Below are positions 17,077 to 26,794 of a stretch of DNA of 40,846 nucleotides, in pieces. Position 1 is the stretch's first letter. Each line of letters begins with the position of its first letter. The notes beneath the pieces are model-generated. The model saw only the letters and a program-made list of their open reading frames with translations. It did not search any database and was not told the origin of the DNA. The DNA is from Vallitalea sp. (GTDB lineage: Bacteria; Bacillota; Clostridia; Lachnospirales; Vallitaleaceae): contig JAOARM010000031.1 of assembly GCA_025210515.1 (NCBI GenBank), forward strand, positions 1-40,846, in the 5' to 3' direction. Position numbers and translations under genes: made by a program.

Positions 17077-18888
17077 ATGAGGTTAAAACATATATTTACG
17101 AATATGAGAATAAAATATAAGATAATTATATTTACATATTTAATTATAATTTTGACAGTAAATACGCTAGGTTTTATTTTTTATTCAACTTCACAAAAAT
17201 ACATAATAAATAAGGCGAGTACTTCTAATTTGAACATTGTTAAACAAATTAATGCTAGCATAAACACGCTACAAACTGATTTATTTGATATCTCTACATA
17301 TATTGCAACTAATCAAGAGATTATATCATTACTACAAAGCAATAGTGTGATTACTAATACTAACAATAATAATTTAAGCAAAACGGAATTAACTAATAAA
17401 ATTATGAATTTGATTGTCTCAAAGGAATATATAAGCTTATTTGCTTTATATAGCGACGGATTGGACTCTTCTCCTTATTATATTTGTACAGATTTAAGTA
17501 GTAATCTAAATAGTTATATGAATATCAAATCTAATCTAATTTACCATAATATTTATTCAAAAAATGGAGCTCCTTATTGGTTTTATAATGAAAAACAAAG
17601 TACTTACATATTAGGAAATAATAGGCATAGTAAAATTATATTAGGTAGAATAATCAAAAATCCAAATGACTATACTTCTTTGGGAACTCTATTTTTAGGT
17701 ATCAACGAAGATGTTTTTAAAAATATTTATATAGATAATATCCAGTCTATTAATGATGAAAGTATTGTGATTGTTGATGATCATAACTCCGTTTTATCTA
17801 AATATGGAGATATTAATATTCTAGATAATGACTTCTCTAGCAAAAACTTTTATAATGACTCTAGCAATAATAAAGATGGATTTATAATTGATAAAGTAAA
17901 TAATAAAGATATGCTTATTGCATACAGCAGTGATAATCAATACAATTGGAAAATATTTTATTCTATTGATACAAATTCTTTGACACAAGAAATAAGACAA
18001 AACAAAGTATTTATATATATTATTGTTCTAATTTGTATGTTTATTTCTTTTCCGTTAATTTTACTGATTACACATTATATAACTACACCTTTAAAAAATC
18101 TTTTGGAGTCAATGAAAAAGTTGAAAAAAGGTAATTTTACTGAACAAGTAAAAGTAACTAATAATGATGAAATCGGTCAATTAAGTGTAGTATATAATGA
18201 AATGGTAATAGAGATTAAAAAATTAATTGAAGAAAATTATGTACTTGAAATAAAAGAACGTGAAGCAGAACTGAATGCTCTTCATTCCCAGATAAATCCA
18301 CACTTTTTATATAATACTTTAGATACTATTTATTGGAAAGCTCAAGCAAATAACCAAAAAGAGATTGGTGATATGATCTATTCTCTATCAAAATTATTTA
18401 GGTTAAGTCTTAATAGAGGTGAAAACTTTATAACTATATCTAAAGAAAAAGAATTACTAGAACATTATCTTCTATTACAAAGAATACGTTTTAAAGATAA
18501 ATTAATTTATGAAATATTAATAGATGATGGCATACTTAATTATGTAATTCCAAAATTTATTTTACAGCCATTTATTGAAAATGCTATAGTGCACGGTTTA
18601 GAACCAAAAGAAGGGACAGGTAATATATTAGTAAAAGGACAACACCTAGATAATAATCTATATTTCACTATACAAGATAATGGAATAGGCATAGAAACAA
18701 ATAAACTTAATAATTTAGTTAATTATATTAATGAACCAAATAAAAATAACAAAAAAATTGGAGGATATGCAATAAATAATATTAACGAAAGGCTTAGATT
18801 GCACTTTCAAAATAATTACTCTTTGAAATTCACAAGTAATATAAATGAAGGTACTAAAATAGAAATTATAATACCTAAAGTTAACTAA
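17077..18888 (+). CDS. YesM-type sensor histidine kinase
   Basis: Membrane-bound sensor kinase, 603 residues from the chosen start. That ATG has AAGGA ten bases upstream, whereas an in-frame ATG 13 codons earlier (17038) has no ribosome site. Two membrane helices (about 15-35 and about 310-335) flank a large extracellular sensor domain. A HAMP linker (about 335-385) follows, then the His_kinase domain with the phosphorylated histidine in QINPHFLYNTLD (H409), the N-box asparagine N502 in ENAIVHG and the DNGIGI loop (D534). It probably senses a sugar, perhaps through the adjacent binding protein, and phosphorylates the regulator encoded 13 bases downstream. It is divergent from the sugar-uptake operon. 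Confidence 0.9.
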   Translation: MRLKHIFTNMRIKYKIIIFTYLIIILTVNTLGFIFYSTSQKYIINKASTSNLNIVKQINASINTLQTDLFDISTYIATNQEIISLLQSNSVITNTNNNNLSKTELTNKIMNLIVSKEYISLFALYSDGLDSSPYYICTDLSSNLNSYMNIKSNLIYHNIYSKNGAPYWFYNEKQSTYILGNNRHSKIILGRIIKNPNDYTSLGTLFLGINEDVFKNIYIDNIQSINDESIVIVDDHNSVLSKYGDINILDNDFSSKNFYNDSSNNKDGFIIDKVNNKDMLIAYSSDNQYNWKIFYSIDTNSLTQEIRQNKVFIYIIVLICMFISFPLILLITHYITTPLKNLLESMKKLKKGNFTEQVKVTNNDEIGQLSVVYNEMVIEIKKLIEENYVLEIKEREAELNALHSQINPHFLYNTLDTIYWKAQANNQKEIGDMIYSLSKLFRLSLNRGENFITISKEKELLEHYLLLQRIRFKDKLIYEILIDDGILNYVIPKFILQPFIENAIVHGLEPKEGTGNILVKGQHLDNNLYFTIQDNGIGIETNKLNNLVNYINEPNKNNKKIGGYAINNINERLRLHFQNNYSLKFTSNINEGTKIEIIIPKVN

Positions 18889-18901
18889 TGGAGGTACTTT
18901 A

Positions 18902-20500
18902 ATGAAACTTTTGATTGTAGAAGATGAAATAGAAATAAGGAATGGGATCAAAAATGTAATTGATTGGACTTCAAATAATATAATAATATGTGGTACTGCA
19001 GAAAATGGAAAAGAAGCTCTCAAATTAATTAATGATTTAGAACCTGATATTATGCTCTTAGATATTAGAATGCCTGTAATGAATGGTTTAGAAGTTCTAA
19101 AACATTTAACTGAAATTAATTCTAATGTTAAATCTATTATACTTAGTGGATATGATGATTTTTCTTATGTTCAACAAGCTCTACAACTGGGAGTATGCGA
19201 TTATCTCCTAAAACCTTGTGAGCCTAATGAAATTCTAAGTACAGTATTAAGAGTTAAAAAAATAATAGAAGAGGAATTAACTAAGGAAGAACTTTTCAAC
19301 AAATATACTTCTCATCTAAAGGAAAATTTAATTCTCATTAGAGAAAAATTTTTGTTAAGACTTATTAATAATAAAGTTGATTTTAATAATAATATACATA
19401 CTATTTTTAATAAGTACGAAATTAATCTATCTATGAATAATATATTAGTTACTATCCTAACTTTTGATGATTATCCCAATAAAAAACACGATATATATAA
19501 TAATGATATTGAGCTATTAAAGTTTGCCATTAAAAATATATCTAATGAAGTCATTAATGAAAATTTCAACACCGAATATATTGAATTAGAAGAACAAATT
19601 ATTATAATAAATAATGTACCTAAGTCAAAGTATATACAGTTTGTACAAACCTTAACGGCTATAAAACAACAGATTAAAAAACATTTAGGATTTACTATTA
19701 CAATTTGTGTTGGTAGAACATATGATACAATAGAAAATATTAACTTTTCTTATCAAGATGCGCAACAAGCATTAAGTCAAAAATTCTGGCTTGGTTCAGA
19801 TTCAATAGTAGAGTATAACTGTAATGAAGATTTTAATTCAGATAATTTTAAGTATCCTTTATCAAATGAGAAAGAAATTCTTTTACTTATTACTTCGGTT
19901 GTACCTAATGATAATGATATACATAGTAAGGTTGATTCTTTTTTTGAATATTTGATTTTAAATAATTCTACAACAGATTTTGTTCTACACTGTGGTCTAA
20001 TGTTAGGTCTATCTATTTATAAAGTTTATATTGAAAAAAAAATAGACAAATCATCATTTGATGATAACATTTTTAGATACATTGATAAAATTCGTAAATG
20101 TGATACTTTAAAATCCCTGAAAAATATACTGTTTGATTTAATAAAAAATATTATCCAAGATTTGACTATTACTCAATATAGTAATAAAAGTGTAAATCTG
20201 GCTATTAGTTTTATTTCTAAAAACTATCATAAAGATATTAGCTTAGAAACAGTAGCTAATTATGTGAATGTTACTCCTTCATATTTAAGTTCATTATTCA
20301 AAAAACATTGTGGTATTAATTTTATAGAATACCTTCATAAGCTAAGAATACAAAAAGCTTGTGAAATTATGAAAAAAGATGTTTGGATTAAAGGATATGA
20401 GTTAGCGCATAGAGTAGGTTATAATGAAGAACGTTATTTCTATAGAATATTCAAGAAAATAACAGGTTTAACCCCAACCCAATTTAAAGAGACCATCTAA
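18902..20500 (+). CDS. YesN-type response regulator with AraC DNA-binding domain
   Basis: 532-residue cytoplasmic transcription factor. The receiver domain (1-120) has the acidic pocket E7-D8, phosphorylated D54 in LLDIRMPVMNG, S82 and K104. A middle region of about 290 residues contains a stretch resembling the degenerate GGDEF-like part of YesN proteins (near SYQDAQQALSQKF). The C-terminal 100 residues are a double-HTH AraC/XylS domain ending in GLTPTQFKETI. GGAGG precedes the ATG, and it follows the kinase gene directly. It should activate the divergent transporter/GH20 operon. The operator is not proven, but palindromes lie in the shared upstream region. Confidence 0.92.
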   Translation: MKLLIVEDEIEIRNGIKNVIDWTSNNIIICGTAENGKEALKLINDLEPDIMLLDIRMPVMNGLEVLKHLTEINSNVKSIILSGYDDFSYVQQALQLGVCDYLLKPCEPNEILSTVLRVKKIIEEELTKEELFNKYTSHLKENLILIREKFLLRLINNKVDFNNNIHTIFNKYEINLSMNNILVTILTFDDYPNKKHDIYNNDIELLKFAIKNISNEVINENFNTEYIELEEQIIIINNVPKSKYIQFVQTLTAIKQQIKKHLGFTITICVGRTYDTIENINFSYQDAQQALSQKFWLGSDSIVEYNCNEDFNSDNFKYPLSNEKEILLLITSVVPNDNDIHSKVDSFFEYLILNNSTTDFVLHCGLMLGLSIYKVYIEKKIDKSSFDDNIFRYIDKIRKCDTLKSLKNILFDLIKNIIQDLTITQYSNKSVNLAISFISKNYHKDISLETVANYVNVTPSYLSSLFKKHCGINFIEYLHKLRIQKACEIMKKDVWIKGYELAHRVGYNEERYFYRIFKKITGLTPTQFKETI

Positions 20501-20511
20501 TGTTATTAACA

Positions 20512-20552
20512 AAACCTCCTTAGTGATTTATTAAAATTACCAATGGAGGTTT
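20512..20552. terminator. Bidirectional terminator between response regulator and batD
   Basis: Arms AAACCTCC (20512-20519) and GGAGGTTT (20545-20552) continue inward through about nine more pairs with one bulge and one mismatch, closing on a 4-base loop. It is shared by convergent genes. Confidence 0.75.
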
Positions 20553-20577
20553 ATTACTTACTTTATGCTATAATTTT

Positions 20578-22245
20578 TTATGAAATCATTTTATATATTT
20601 TCTTAATAATTTCTTTATAATTTATTTGAGATTTATTTTCTTGTCTATAATCCTTCTCCTTATGATCCATAATATTAAATATATATTTTACTATATCTTT
20701 ATCCTGAATATGACTTTCTATATCATATCTACTGGATGCTTTTATACTTATGTTATATTTATATTTTATCATTTCATTTAATATATCATAATATGCGTTG
20801 TCATCTTTAGCATATTTAGTAGATTTATATATATTACGCATTTTATTATCTTTATTAGATTGCTTTTTCCAAACAAAATATACTGATAATGCTATTAAGG
20901 TTAATATAATCAATACAATAACTACTATTAATAAATATATATATATTCTCTTAATAACAAAAAATTCATTAGAAACTTCTTGACTAGTATTAATTTGATT
21001 AATAATTACTTTTTCTAGCTTCTTAACTTCTTCGTGTGGATTAATATTTTCTGATGTAGTTATAGGCATCTCTCCCACAACATTAATAACTTTTTCATCT
21101 ATAACTAAATCTTTGTAGCTATTAGTAGCTACATCAAAATAATTAATTGTGATAGGTTCTATAGTTATTTGTCCTGTTTTTTGTGGTACTAGTATTATTT
21201 CAAACTCTTTTTGTGCATGATATTCATTACCTACTACTTCTTCTTTCAAGTCTTTTTCAGTTTCATATATAGTTACTCCATCTATACTTGGATTCACCTT
21301 ATCCATAAGCTCTATATTACTATCTCCTGATAAGTTAATATTTAAAGTAACAGATTGTCCATAGTCAACCTCATCTTTATTATAATGGGATGATAATTCT
21401 AGTTGTCCAACAAGCCCAGTAAAGTTATCTGGTTTATTATTTGTTGGTAACTGTTTTATGTTAATCTCTTTTTCTGTAGTTTTAAGATATATAGGTTTTG
21501 AACTACTAAAAAAATCTCCAGTGCTTACATTAACTTGAAAATTGTAAGAAGGTATTTTTAATGTACCAGCCGAAGTGGGTGTCAACAATATTTTTTTTAC
21601 TTCATATTTAACATAGTCTTTATTATTTATGACAACAAAATTAGATTTTAATTGTCCTTGTAATAAATCTTTAGTAACGAATCCATCAAGAGTCACTTCA
21701 TCTCTAAACCCTAAATCATCAATTTTATAACGAGAATATACTTCATATGTAAGTACTATTTTTTCTCCAAAAAAAGCTGATTCTTTAGATAAAATAGTTT
21801 TAATATATAAATCTTCTACTTCATCATCTTCTTTTTCACTTCTTTCATCAACATGTACATTTATTTCATTTGTTTTATACGTTTTTCCACCATATTCTAT
21901 ATATGCTAATAATTTATAATCTCCAACGTTTTTGGGCATTATAGTATAATTATATTGTATTTGTTGACTAGTTTGTCCATTAATTATACTGGTAGTTGAA
22001 GATGTGTTACTAGAAATTATATCAAAATTTTCTATGCCTTCTATGTTTTTCATATGTATTCCAACAGTAGCATTATCAATGACTACAGTTAAATTAGTGC
22101 TTACGCCTTCTTCAATTTTATTGGTATCAATTTCTAATTTGGCTTTTATATCTTCTGCACTGACTGTTATATCCATACATATAGCCATGACTAAAAAAAG
22201 CAGTCCTAAGTATATTATTTTATGAGTATATGTTTTACCAATCAT
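20578..22245 (-). CDS. batD: BatD-type oxygen-tolerance/aerotolerance membrane protein
   Basis: 555 residues from the selected ATG at 22245, which has AGGAGG six bases upstream; an in-frame ATG at 22266 lies ahead of that site and is unlikely. A signal peptide (about 1-28 after the start) leads into an extracytoplasmic part of beta-sandwich domains with recurring VTL/LT-type strands (a BatD pattern: KTILSKESAFFGEKIVLTYEVYS). One membrane helix (about 440-465) precedes a cytoplasmic tail of about 95 residues. It overlaps the end of batC by 11 bases and is the last gene of the MoxR-Bat cluster, before a terminator. It probably forms an envelope complex with BatA and BatB. The precise role of Bat proteins is unsettled. 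Confidence 0.83.
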   Translation of the reverse strand: MIGKTYTHKIIYLGLLFLVMAICMDITVSAEDIKAKLEIDTNKIEEGVSTNLTVVIDNATVGIHMKNIEGIENFDIISSNTSSTTSIINGQTSQQIQYNYTIMPKNVGDYKLLAYIEYGGKTYKTNEINVHVDERSEKEDDEVEDLYIKTILSKESAFFGEKIVLTYEVYSRYKIDDLGFRDEVTLDGFVTKDLLQGQLKSNFVVINNKDYVKYEVKKILLTPTSAGTLKIPSYNFQVNVSTGDFFSSSKPIYLKTTEKEINIKQLPTNNKPDNFTGLVGQLELSSHYNKDEVDYGQSVTLNINLSGDSNIELMDKVNPSIDGVTIYETEKDLKEEVVGNEYHAQKEFEIILVPQKTGQITIEPITINYFDVATNSYKDLVIDEKVINVVGEMPITTSENINPHEEVKKLEKVIINQINTSQEVSNEFFVIKRIYIYLLIVVIVLIILTLIALSVYFVWKKQSNKDNKMRNIYKSTKYAKDDNAYYDILNEMIKYKYNISIKASSRYDIESHIQDKDIVKYIFNIMDHKEKDYRQENKSQINYKEIIKKIYKMIS

Positions 22246-23152
22246 TTTCTTCCTCCTTATTTTCATAAATAACTGCTTGATTATTTTTAAGGCTTTCTTT
22301 TTCTTGTTGCTGTAACATTTTTAGAACTTGCTCTATAGCTTCTCTATTCTGATCTAGATTCTCAGAAGAATTATTTTGTTCATTATTTTCTATTCCCTGT
22401 TTTTCACCATTCTTCTTATTATCTTCTTGCTTATTTTCTTTGTTTTGCTCTTTATTTGCGTTATTTTTATTTTCACTTTCATCATTTGATTTATTATCAT
22501 TCATATTATTTTCTTGATTATTTTCTTGTTTTTGTTCTTGATTTTGTTCTTGATTTTGCTCTTGGTTTTGCTTATCTTGATTATTGCTTTTGTCATTATT
22601 TTCTTGTTGTCCATTTTTATTGTCTTCTTTATTATTATCTTGATTATTTTGTTGGTCTTTTTCTTGATTTTCTTGATTATTATTTTGTTGATTGTTGTTA
22701 TCTTCAATAAGTTTATTTACAAACTCATAGTTATATTTTAATTTAATATTATTAGGATGTTCTTTTATTCCACTTAAATAATAATCAAGGCTATTATTAT
22801 ATTTTTCAATTTGATTATTCATATCTTTGGTACTTCTACCTTGTCTATAATAAGAATTTCCAATCATCATAAAGTTATCTTCTACTTTATTATAATAGTT
22901 AATTGCTTTTTCATAATCTGCTTTTTTATATTCTGCTAATGCAAGATTATAATATATTTCTTCATTGTTATGCTCTAGCTTAATTGCCTTATTATAGAAT
23001 TCAATTGCTTTCTCATAATCATTTATATAATAATATTGATTTCCACTATTAATAATCTTATATATATTATGACTTATATCTATAGAACCAGTTAATATTA
23101 ACACTGTCATTATTAAACTAGCAATTCCAGATAGTATGAAAACTCGTTTCAT
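22235..23152 (-). CDS. batC: BatC-like TPR protein with Asn/Gln/Glu-rich tail
   Basis: 305 residues. An N-terminal signal/anchor helix (1-25) is followed by tetratricopeptide repeats at about 37-105 (NDYEKAIEFYNKAIKL; ADYEKAINYYNKV). Residues about 150-275 are extremely low complexity, made almost wholly of Asn, Gln, Glu and Lys, and the end contains KMLQQQEKESLKNN. Batteries of TPR plus polar tail are usual for BatC. The start ATGA overlaps the stop of batB, with GGAGG upstream. It is likely an extracytoplasmic protein-protein adapter of the Bat complex. The tail coding DNA contains short tandem repeats (22530-22565) and may vary in length. Confidence 0.8.
   Translation of the reverse strand: MKRVFILSGIASLIMTVLILTGSIDISHNIYKIINSGNQYYYINDYEKAIEFYNKAIKLEHNNEEIYYNLALAEYKKADYEKAINYYNKVEDNFMMIGNSYYRQGRSTKDMNNQIEKYNNSLDYYLSGIKEHPNNIKLKYNYEFVNKLIEDNNNQQNNNQENQEKDQQNNQDNNKEDNKNGQQENNDKSNNQDKQNQEQNQEQNQEQKQENNQENNMNDNKSNDESENKNNANKEQNKENKQEDNKKNGEKQGIENNEQNNSSENLDQNREAIEQVLKMLQQQEKESLKNNQAVIYENKEEENDW
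22530..22565. repeat. 12-bp tandem repeat inside batC
   Basis: Three consecutive copies of a 12-mer (TTTTGTTCTTGA twice, then TTTTGCTCTTGG) encode repeated NQEQ. The surrounding 22380-22700 is similarly simple sequence. Confidence 0.8.
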
Positions 23153-24138
23153 ATATTCTGCCTCCTAACAGGTAACAAATATGCTACTAAAAATATAATT
23201 AATCCTACCAAAAGAAAATACACATATAATTGCTTATATTGATTGATTTCCTTAGTTTTTGACCTGTCTTTTTTTAATGAAGATATATCAGATAAAAATT
23301 CTCCTACTTCATTACCGTTTTTCTTTGTAGAATAATATTTACCATTCCCAATAGATGCTATATTCTTTAATGTTGCATCATTAAGTTTTGTCATAATATG
23401 ATTGCCTTGATTATCTTTCTTATACTCGACTATCTGATTTGATTGATTATCATATATAGGTATTAAGCCACCTTTAATTGTACCAACCCCAATTGCATAT
23501 ACTTTCAGTTGCTTATCTGATATATTTCTTAACACTTCTTCACTTTCTTTTGAATGTTCTTCTCCATCACTAATAATAAGAATTACCTTATCCCCTACAG
23601 TAGCACGTTCAAAAGAATTATATGCAAGAGTAATAGCCTTACCAACATTACTTCCTCCTCCACCAATCATATCTGTATCGATTACGTCTACAAACATCTT
23701 AGCCATATTATAATCATCTGTAAGAGGCATCTGTATATATGCAGATGATGAAAATGGTATAAATCCAATACGGTCTCCATCAAGCTTATCAAGTATAGTA
23801 TTAATTATCTGTTTCTGTCGTTCAAGTCTATTAGGAACTATATCTCCTGCAAGCATACTTTTTGATGTATCTAGTAGTACATATATATCCAAGCTTTCAC
23901 GTTTAACCTCTACTGTTCCATCTAATTTTTGAGGACCTAGAACCGAAAAACATATAATTATAATTCCAAAAACCATTAAGAAAATTCTAAGCTTTTCATA
24001 TTTCCTAATTGTAGCTAACCTAAGTTTTGTTAATATTATATGTCTTTTACGAACTCCCAAAATTAAGATTATTAATACCAGTAAAGGAATACCCATATAT
24101 ATATAATTATTAGGATTTTTTAATACAATTTGTTCCAA
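23149..24138 (-). CDS. batB: BatB-type VWA-domain membrane protein
   Basis: 329 residues, starting at TTG with AAGGAG nine bases upstream. Two N-terminal membrane helices (about 12-28, 52-68) precede a von Willebrand A domain (about 82-280), and a last helix lies near 305-322. The metal-ion-dependent adhesion site is intact: D90, S92, S94 (DTSKS), S163 and D191 (SDGEE). The PNRLERQK segment after the first MIDAS motif is a hallmark of BatA/BatB. The VWA domain probably faces the cytoplasm or envelope between helices and binds partner proteins through a divalent metal. It overlaps batC by ATGA and follows batA by 28 bases. Confidence 0.87.
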   Translation of the reverse strand: MEQIVLKNPNNYIYMGIPLLVLIILILGVRKRHIILTKLRLATIRKYEKLRIFLMVFGIIIICFSVLGPQKLDGTVEVKRESLDIYVLLDTSKSMLAGDIVPNRLERQKQIINTILDKLDGDRIGFIPFSSSAYIQMPLTDDYNMAKMFVDVIDTDMIGGGGSNVGKAITLAYNSFERATVGDKVILIISDGEEHSKESEEVLRNISDKQLKVYAIGVGTIKGGLIPIYDNQSNQIVEYKKDNQGNHIMTKLNDATLKNIASIGNGKYYSTKKNGNEVGEFLSDISSLKKDRSKTKEINQYKQLYVYFLLVGLIIFLVAYLLPVRRQNI

Positions 24139-24166
24139 TATCCTCTACTCCTTCTTTTCAAATATA

Positions 24167-25129
24167 TTAAGGTATTTGAATATAATAATAACAATCAAAG
24201 AATAATCCTATTGCTAGTAGTATAAGAGCTAGTTTAATTAGCTCATACCCTAATTCATAATACTCCTTAAAATTATCATGTTCAAAGTTTGTCTTTTCTA
24301 ATTTATCTATCTCAGAAAATATCTCTGATAGTGCTTTATTATCTTTTGCACGATAATATGCTCCACCTGTTAGTTCTGCAACTTCAGTAAGTAACTCTTC
24401 ATTAAGACCACCTTCATATTGTTGGTACTTAGTTACTCCAAAAAAATCCACTGGTAATATTGTTTTATCTGTACCAACACCAACCGTGTATATTTTAATA
24501 TCTAATTCTTTTGCTAATTCACTTGCTGTTATAGGATCAATAGCACCTGCGTTATTGTCTCCATCTGTAACAAGAATCATTATTTTTGAATTAGATTCAC
24601 TTTTTTTTAGCCTATTCATTCCTACTGAGATAGCCATTCCTATAGCTGTTCCTTTTTCTTTCACCGAAGCTATTTCCACTGAATTAACGGACTCTCTTAC
24701 TAACTCATTATCTAATGTTAGTGGGATTCTTGTATAAGCATTACCTCCAAAAACTATTAGAGCTATTCTATCGTCTATCCTTTTCTCTATGAAATCATCA
24801 ATTGTATTTTTTGCTACTTCAAGTCTATTAGGTTGAAAATCAACAGATTCCATTGAACCTGAAACGTCAAGTAACATAGCTATATCAATACCGTTTTCTA
24901 TAAAAGGCAAACTACTTTTAGGTATTTGTGGTCTTGAGAGAGCTAAAATCATAGTAATAACAGAAGCTAATACTAAGTATTTTCCTATCTTATATAGTTT
25001 GTTTTTATTTCTTTTACTTCTAAGTAATTTAATGTTAGAGAATTTCAGTGATGAGTGTTTCTTCTTTCTCATAAACAAATATATTACTATAGGTATAAGA
25101 AATAAAAGATACCAATTGGCAATTCTCAT
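24167..25129 (-). CDS. batA: BatA-type VWA-domain membrane protein
   Basis: 320 residues. Two short N-terminal membrane helices (about 4-20, 48-66), a VWA domain (about 80-275) and a C-terminal helix (about 295-315). The MIDAS residues are all present: D88, S90, S92 (DVSGS), T161 and D189 (TDGDNNAG). The FQPNRLEVAK segment matches BatA/BatB. Its ATG shares an A with the TAA of the preceding gene, so translation is coupled. It probably acts with BatB and BatD in a membrane complex remodelled by the MoxR ATPase. Paralogous to the next gene. Confidence 0.88.
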   Translation of the reverse strand: MRIANWYLLFLIPIVIYLFMRKKKHSSLKFSNIKLLRSKRNKNKLYKIGKYLVLASVITMILALSRPQIPKSSLPFIENGIDIAMLLDVSGSMESVDFQPNRLEVAKNTIDDFIEKRIDDRIALIVFGGNAYTRIPLTLDNELVRESVNSVEIASVKEKGTAIGMAISVGMNRLKKSESNSKIMILVTDGDNNAGAIDPITASELAKELDIKIYTVGVGTDKTILPVDFFGVTKYQQYEGGLNEELLTEVAELTGGAYYRAKDNKALSEIFSEIDKLEKTNFEHDNFKEYYELGYELIKLALILLAIGLFFDCYYYIQIP

Positions 25130-25944
25130 TATACTTCTTCCTCTTTCTTATTATAATTATCAACAGTTTCATTCATTAACGATACAATTTTAATAAGACT
25201 CAATCTTAATTGCACTTTTTCTTCATTACTAATTTTGTCTTTACTGAATTTATATGTATCACATTCTATTAGCCAGTTATATATATCAGTTCTATATTGA
25301 CTTGTTTCATCTATCGATTGTAGTTCTGTCATAATTTCACTAGATGTTTTTCCTTTAATTATACAGTTAAAGACTTCTTCTATATATTTCTTCAATAAAA
25401 TAGTACTATCCACTAGATATGTATCTGCTTCATTACTAATTAACTCAAGTGAAGAAATAAAAGATTCATAAGCAGTCGGCTGTTTATGTTTCGGCGTTCT
25501 AATTTTTCTTATTAGTAATATAACACCGCTTACAATACATATCACTAATACAAATATATAAATATATAGCCACGGTATATTGCTACCATAAGATTTTACA
25601 TTTAAGTCTCCTTCGTATATATCATCTCTATTAATATCTTCAAGTGTTGAACTTATAGTTATATTTATCTCTTGATTACCTATAATTACTTTCTTCTCAC
25701 CAATGTCAAAAGAACGAATAGTAACTAAGTATCCCTTATTAGTTTCTTCTAATTCAACTATTTCAAATTCTTCAAGAGCTATAACAACTTCTTCTTCATT
25801 AATGATAGCAGAGTTAATTTCTATAGTAACCATATCACCTATATATATATTTCTTTCTTCTGCAAGCACTAATCCAAGGGGCATATTTATCACTAAGAGA
25901 CATATAACTATTACTGAACTAAGTTTATTTAGAGTATTTCTCAT
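25129..25944 (-). CDS. Bat-cluster single-pass membrane protein (DUF4381-like position)
   Basis: 271 residues: signal peptide (1-28), extracytoplasmic beta-rich domain of about 90 residues, one membrane helix (about 126-146, rich in Ile/Val), and a helical cytoplasmic tail containing YLVDSTILLKKYIEE and TSSEIMTEL. The architecture and place between DUF58 and BatA match the DUF4381 or hypothetical membrane proteins of many MoxR-Bat loci, but sequence identity with that family is not certain by eye. It overlaps DUF58 by ATGA and batA by one base. Most likely a structural partner of BatA/BatB. Confidence 0.7.
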   Translation of the reverse strand: MRNTLNKLSSVIVICLLVINMPLGLVLAEERNIYIGDMVTIEINSAIINEEEVVIALEEFEIVELEETNKGYLVTIRSFDIGEKKVIIGNQEINITISSTLEDINRDDIYEGDLNVKSYGSNIPWLYIYIFVLVICIVSGVILLIRKIRTPKHKQPTAYESFISSLELISNEADTYLVDSTILLKKYIEEVFNCIIKGKTSSEIMTELQSIDETSQYRTDIYNWLIECDTYKFSKDKISNEEKVQLRLSLIKIVSLMNETVDNYNKKEEEV

Positions 25945-26771
25945 CTTAATCCCCTTTTCATAAAAAACATTTTTAACTTTCTAACATAATCTTCATCTGT
26001 ATATATAGAAATCATATTATTTTTATTCAGCCCCTTTATAAGGTCTAATTTCGTATTGTTTTTATGATTATCTATTGTAATAAGTTCTCCTGATTCAAGA
26101 TCTTCAAATGTGAAAATAGCACCAGAAGGTATATTCTCTTCAACTCTATCCATTATGCGAATCATTATCAAATCATGTTTTTTAGAAAGGCTTTTTATAA
26201 TATTCTCATACCCTTCATCCATAAAATCTGATATAAGAAAAACGATACTTCTCTTCTTAATTATTCTATTATAATATTCTAAGGCTTCCTTTATATTAGT
26301 TCCTTTTGATTGTGGGTCATAGCTTAACAAATTATCTATAATAGATAAAACATGTCTCTTCCCTTTCTTAGATGGTATGAATTTTTCTACATAATCTGTA
26401 AATAGTATTAATCCTACTCTATCATTATTTCTATTGGCTGAAAAAGAAATGGTAGCTGCAATTTCCGTAATAAGTTCCTTCTTTCGTCCAAAATCATTGG
26501 AACTTGACATATCAACTAATAAAAATATATTCAGTTCACGTTCCTCACTAAATTGTTTCACAAAAGCTTGATTATGTCTTGCTGTAACATTCCAATCAAT
26601 ATTTCTTACATCATCACCATGATAATATTCTCTAATATCTTCAAATTCCATTCCTTTTCCTCTAAAGCTTGAACGATATTCACCAGAAAATATCTCATCA
26701 ACTAGTCTTTTTGATTTAATTTCTATATGTTTTATTTTTTTTACTAATTCTGTAGAAAGTATTACAATCAC
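25941..26771 (-). CDS. DUF58 domain protein of the MoxR-Bat cluster
   Basis: About 273-276 residues. The DUF58 signature is clear: GEYRSSFRGKGMEFEDIREY followed by GDDVRNIDWNVTARH and KQFSEERE, then a VWA-like fold with DMSSSND and an FLISDFMDEG motif. DUF58 proteins are regular neighbours of MoxR ATPases. It starts 23 bases after moxR. The start is odd: the only AAGAAGG ribosome site overlaps the in-frame GTG at 26771, and the best-spaced in-frame codon is ATA at 26762, where homologous proteins often begin (M-L-S-type). The function is presumed to be as a partner or substrate of MoxR. Confidence 0.88.
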   Translation of the reverse strand: MIVILSTELVKKIKHIEIKSKRLVDEIFSGEYRSSFRGKGMEFEDIREYYHGDDVRNIDWNVTARHNQAFVKQFSEERELNIFLLVDMSSSNDFGRKKELITEIAATISFSANRNNDRVGLILFTDYVEKFIPSKKGKRHVLSIIDNLLSYDPQSKGTNIKEALEYYNRIIKKRSIVFLISDFMDEGYENIIKSLSKKHDLIMIRIMDRVEENIPSGAIFTFEDLESGELITIDNHKNNTKLDLIKGLNKNNMISIYTDEDYVRKLKMFFMKRGLR

Positions 26772-26794
26772 CTTCTTTCTATTAACAAATTACT

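Noticed and set aside
22456..22741. Several frames over the low-complexity batC tail
   Set aside because: Repetitive DNA stays open in all frames; only the batC frame has TPR context, a signal helix and coupled start.
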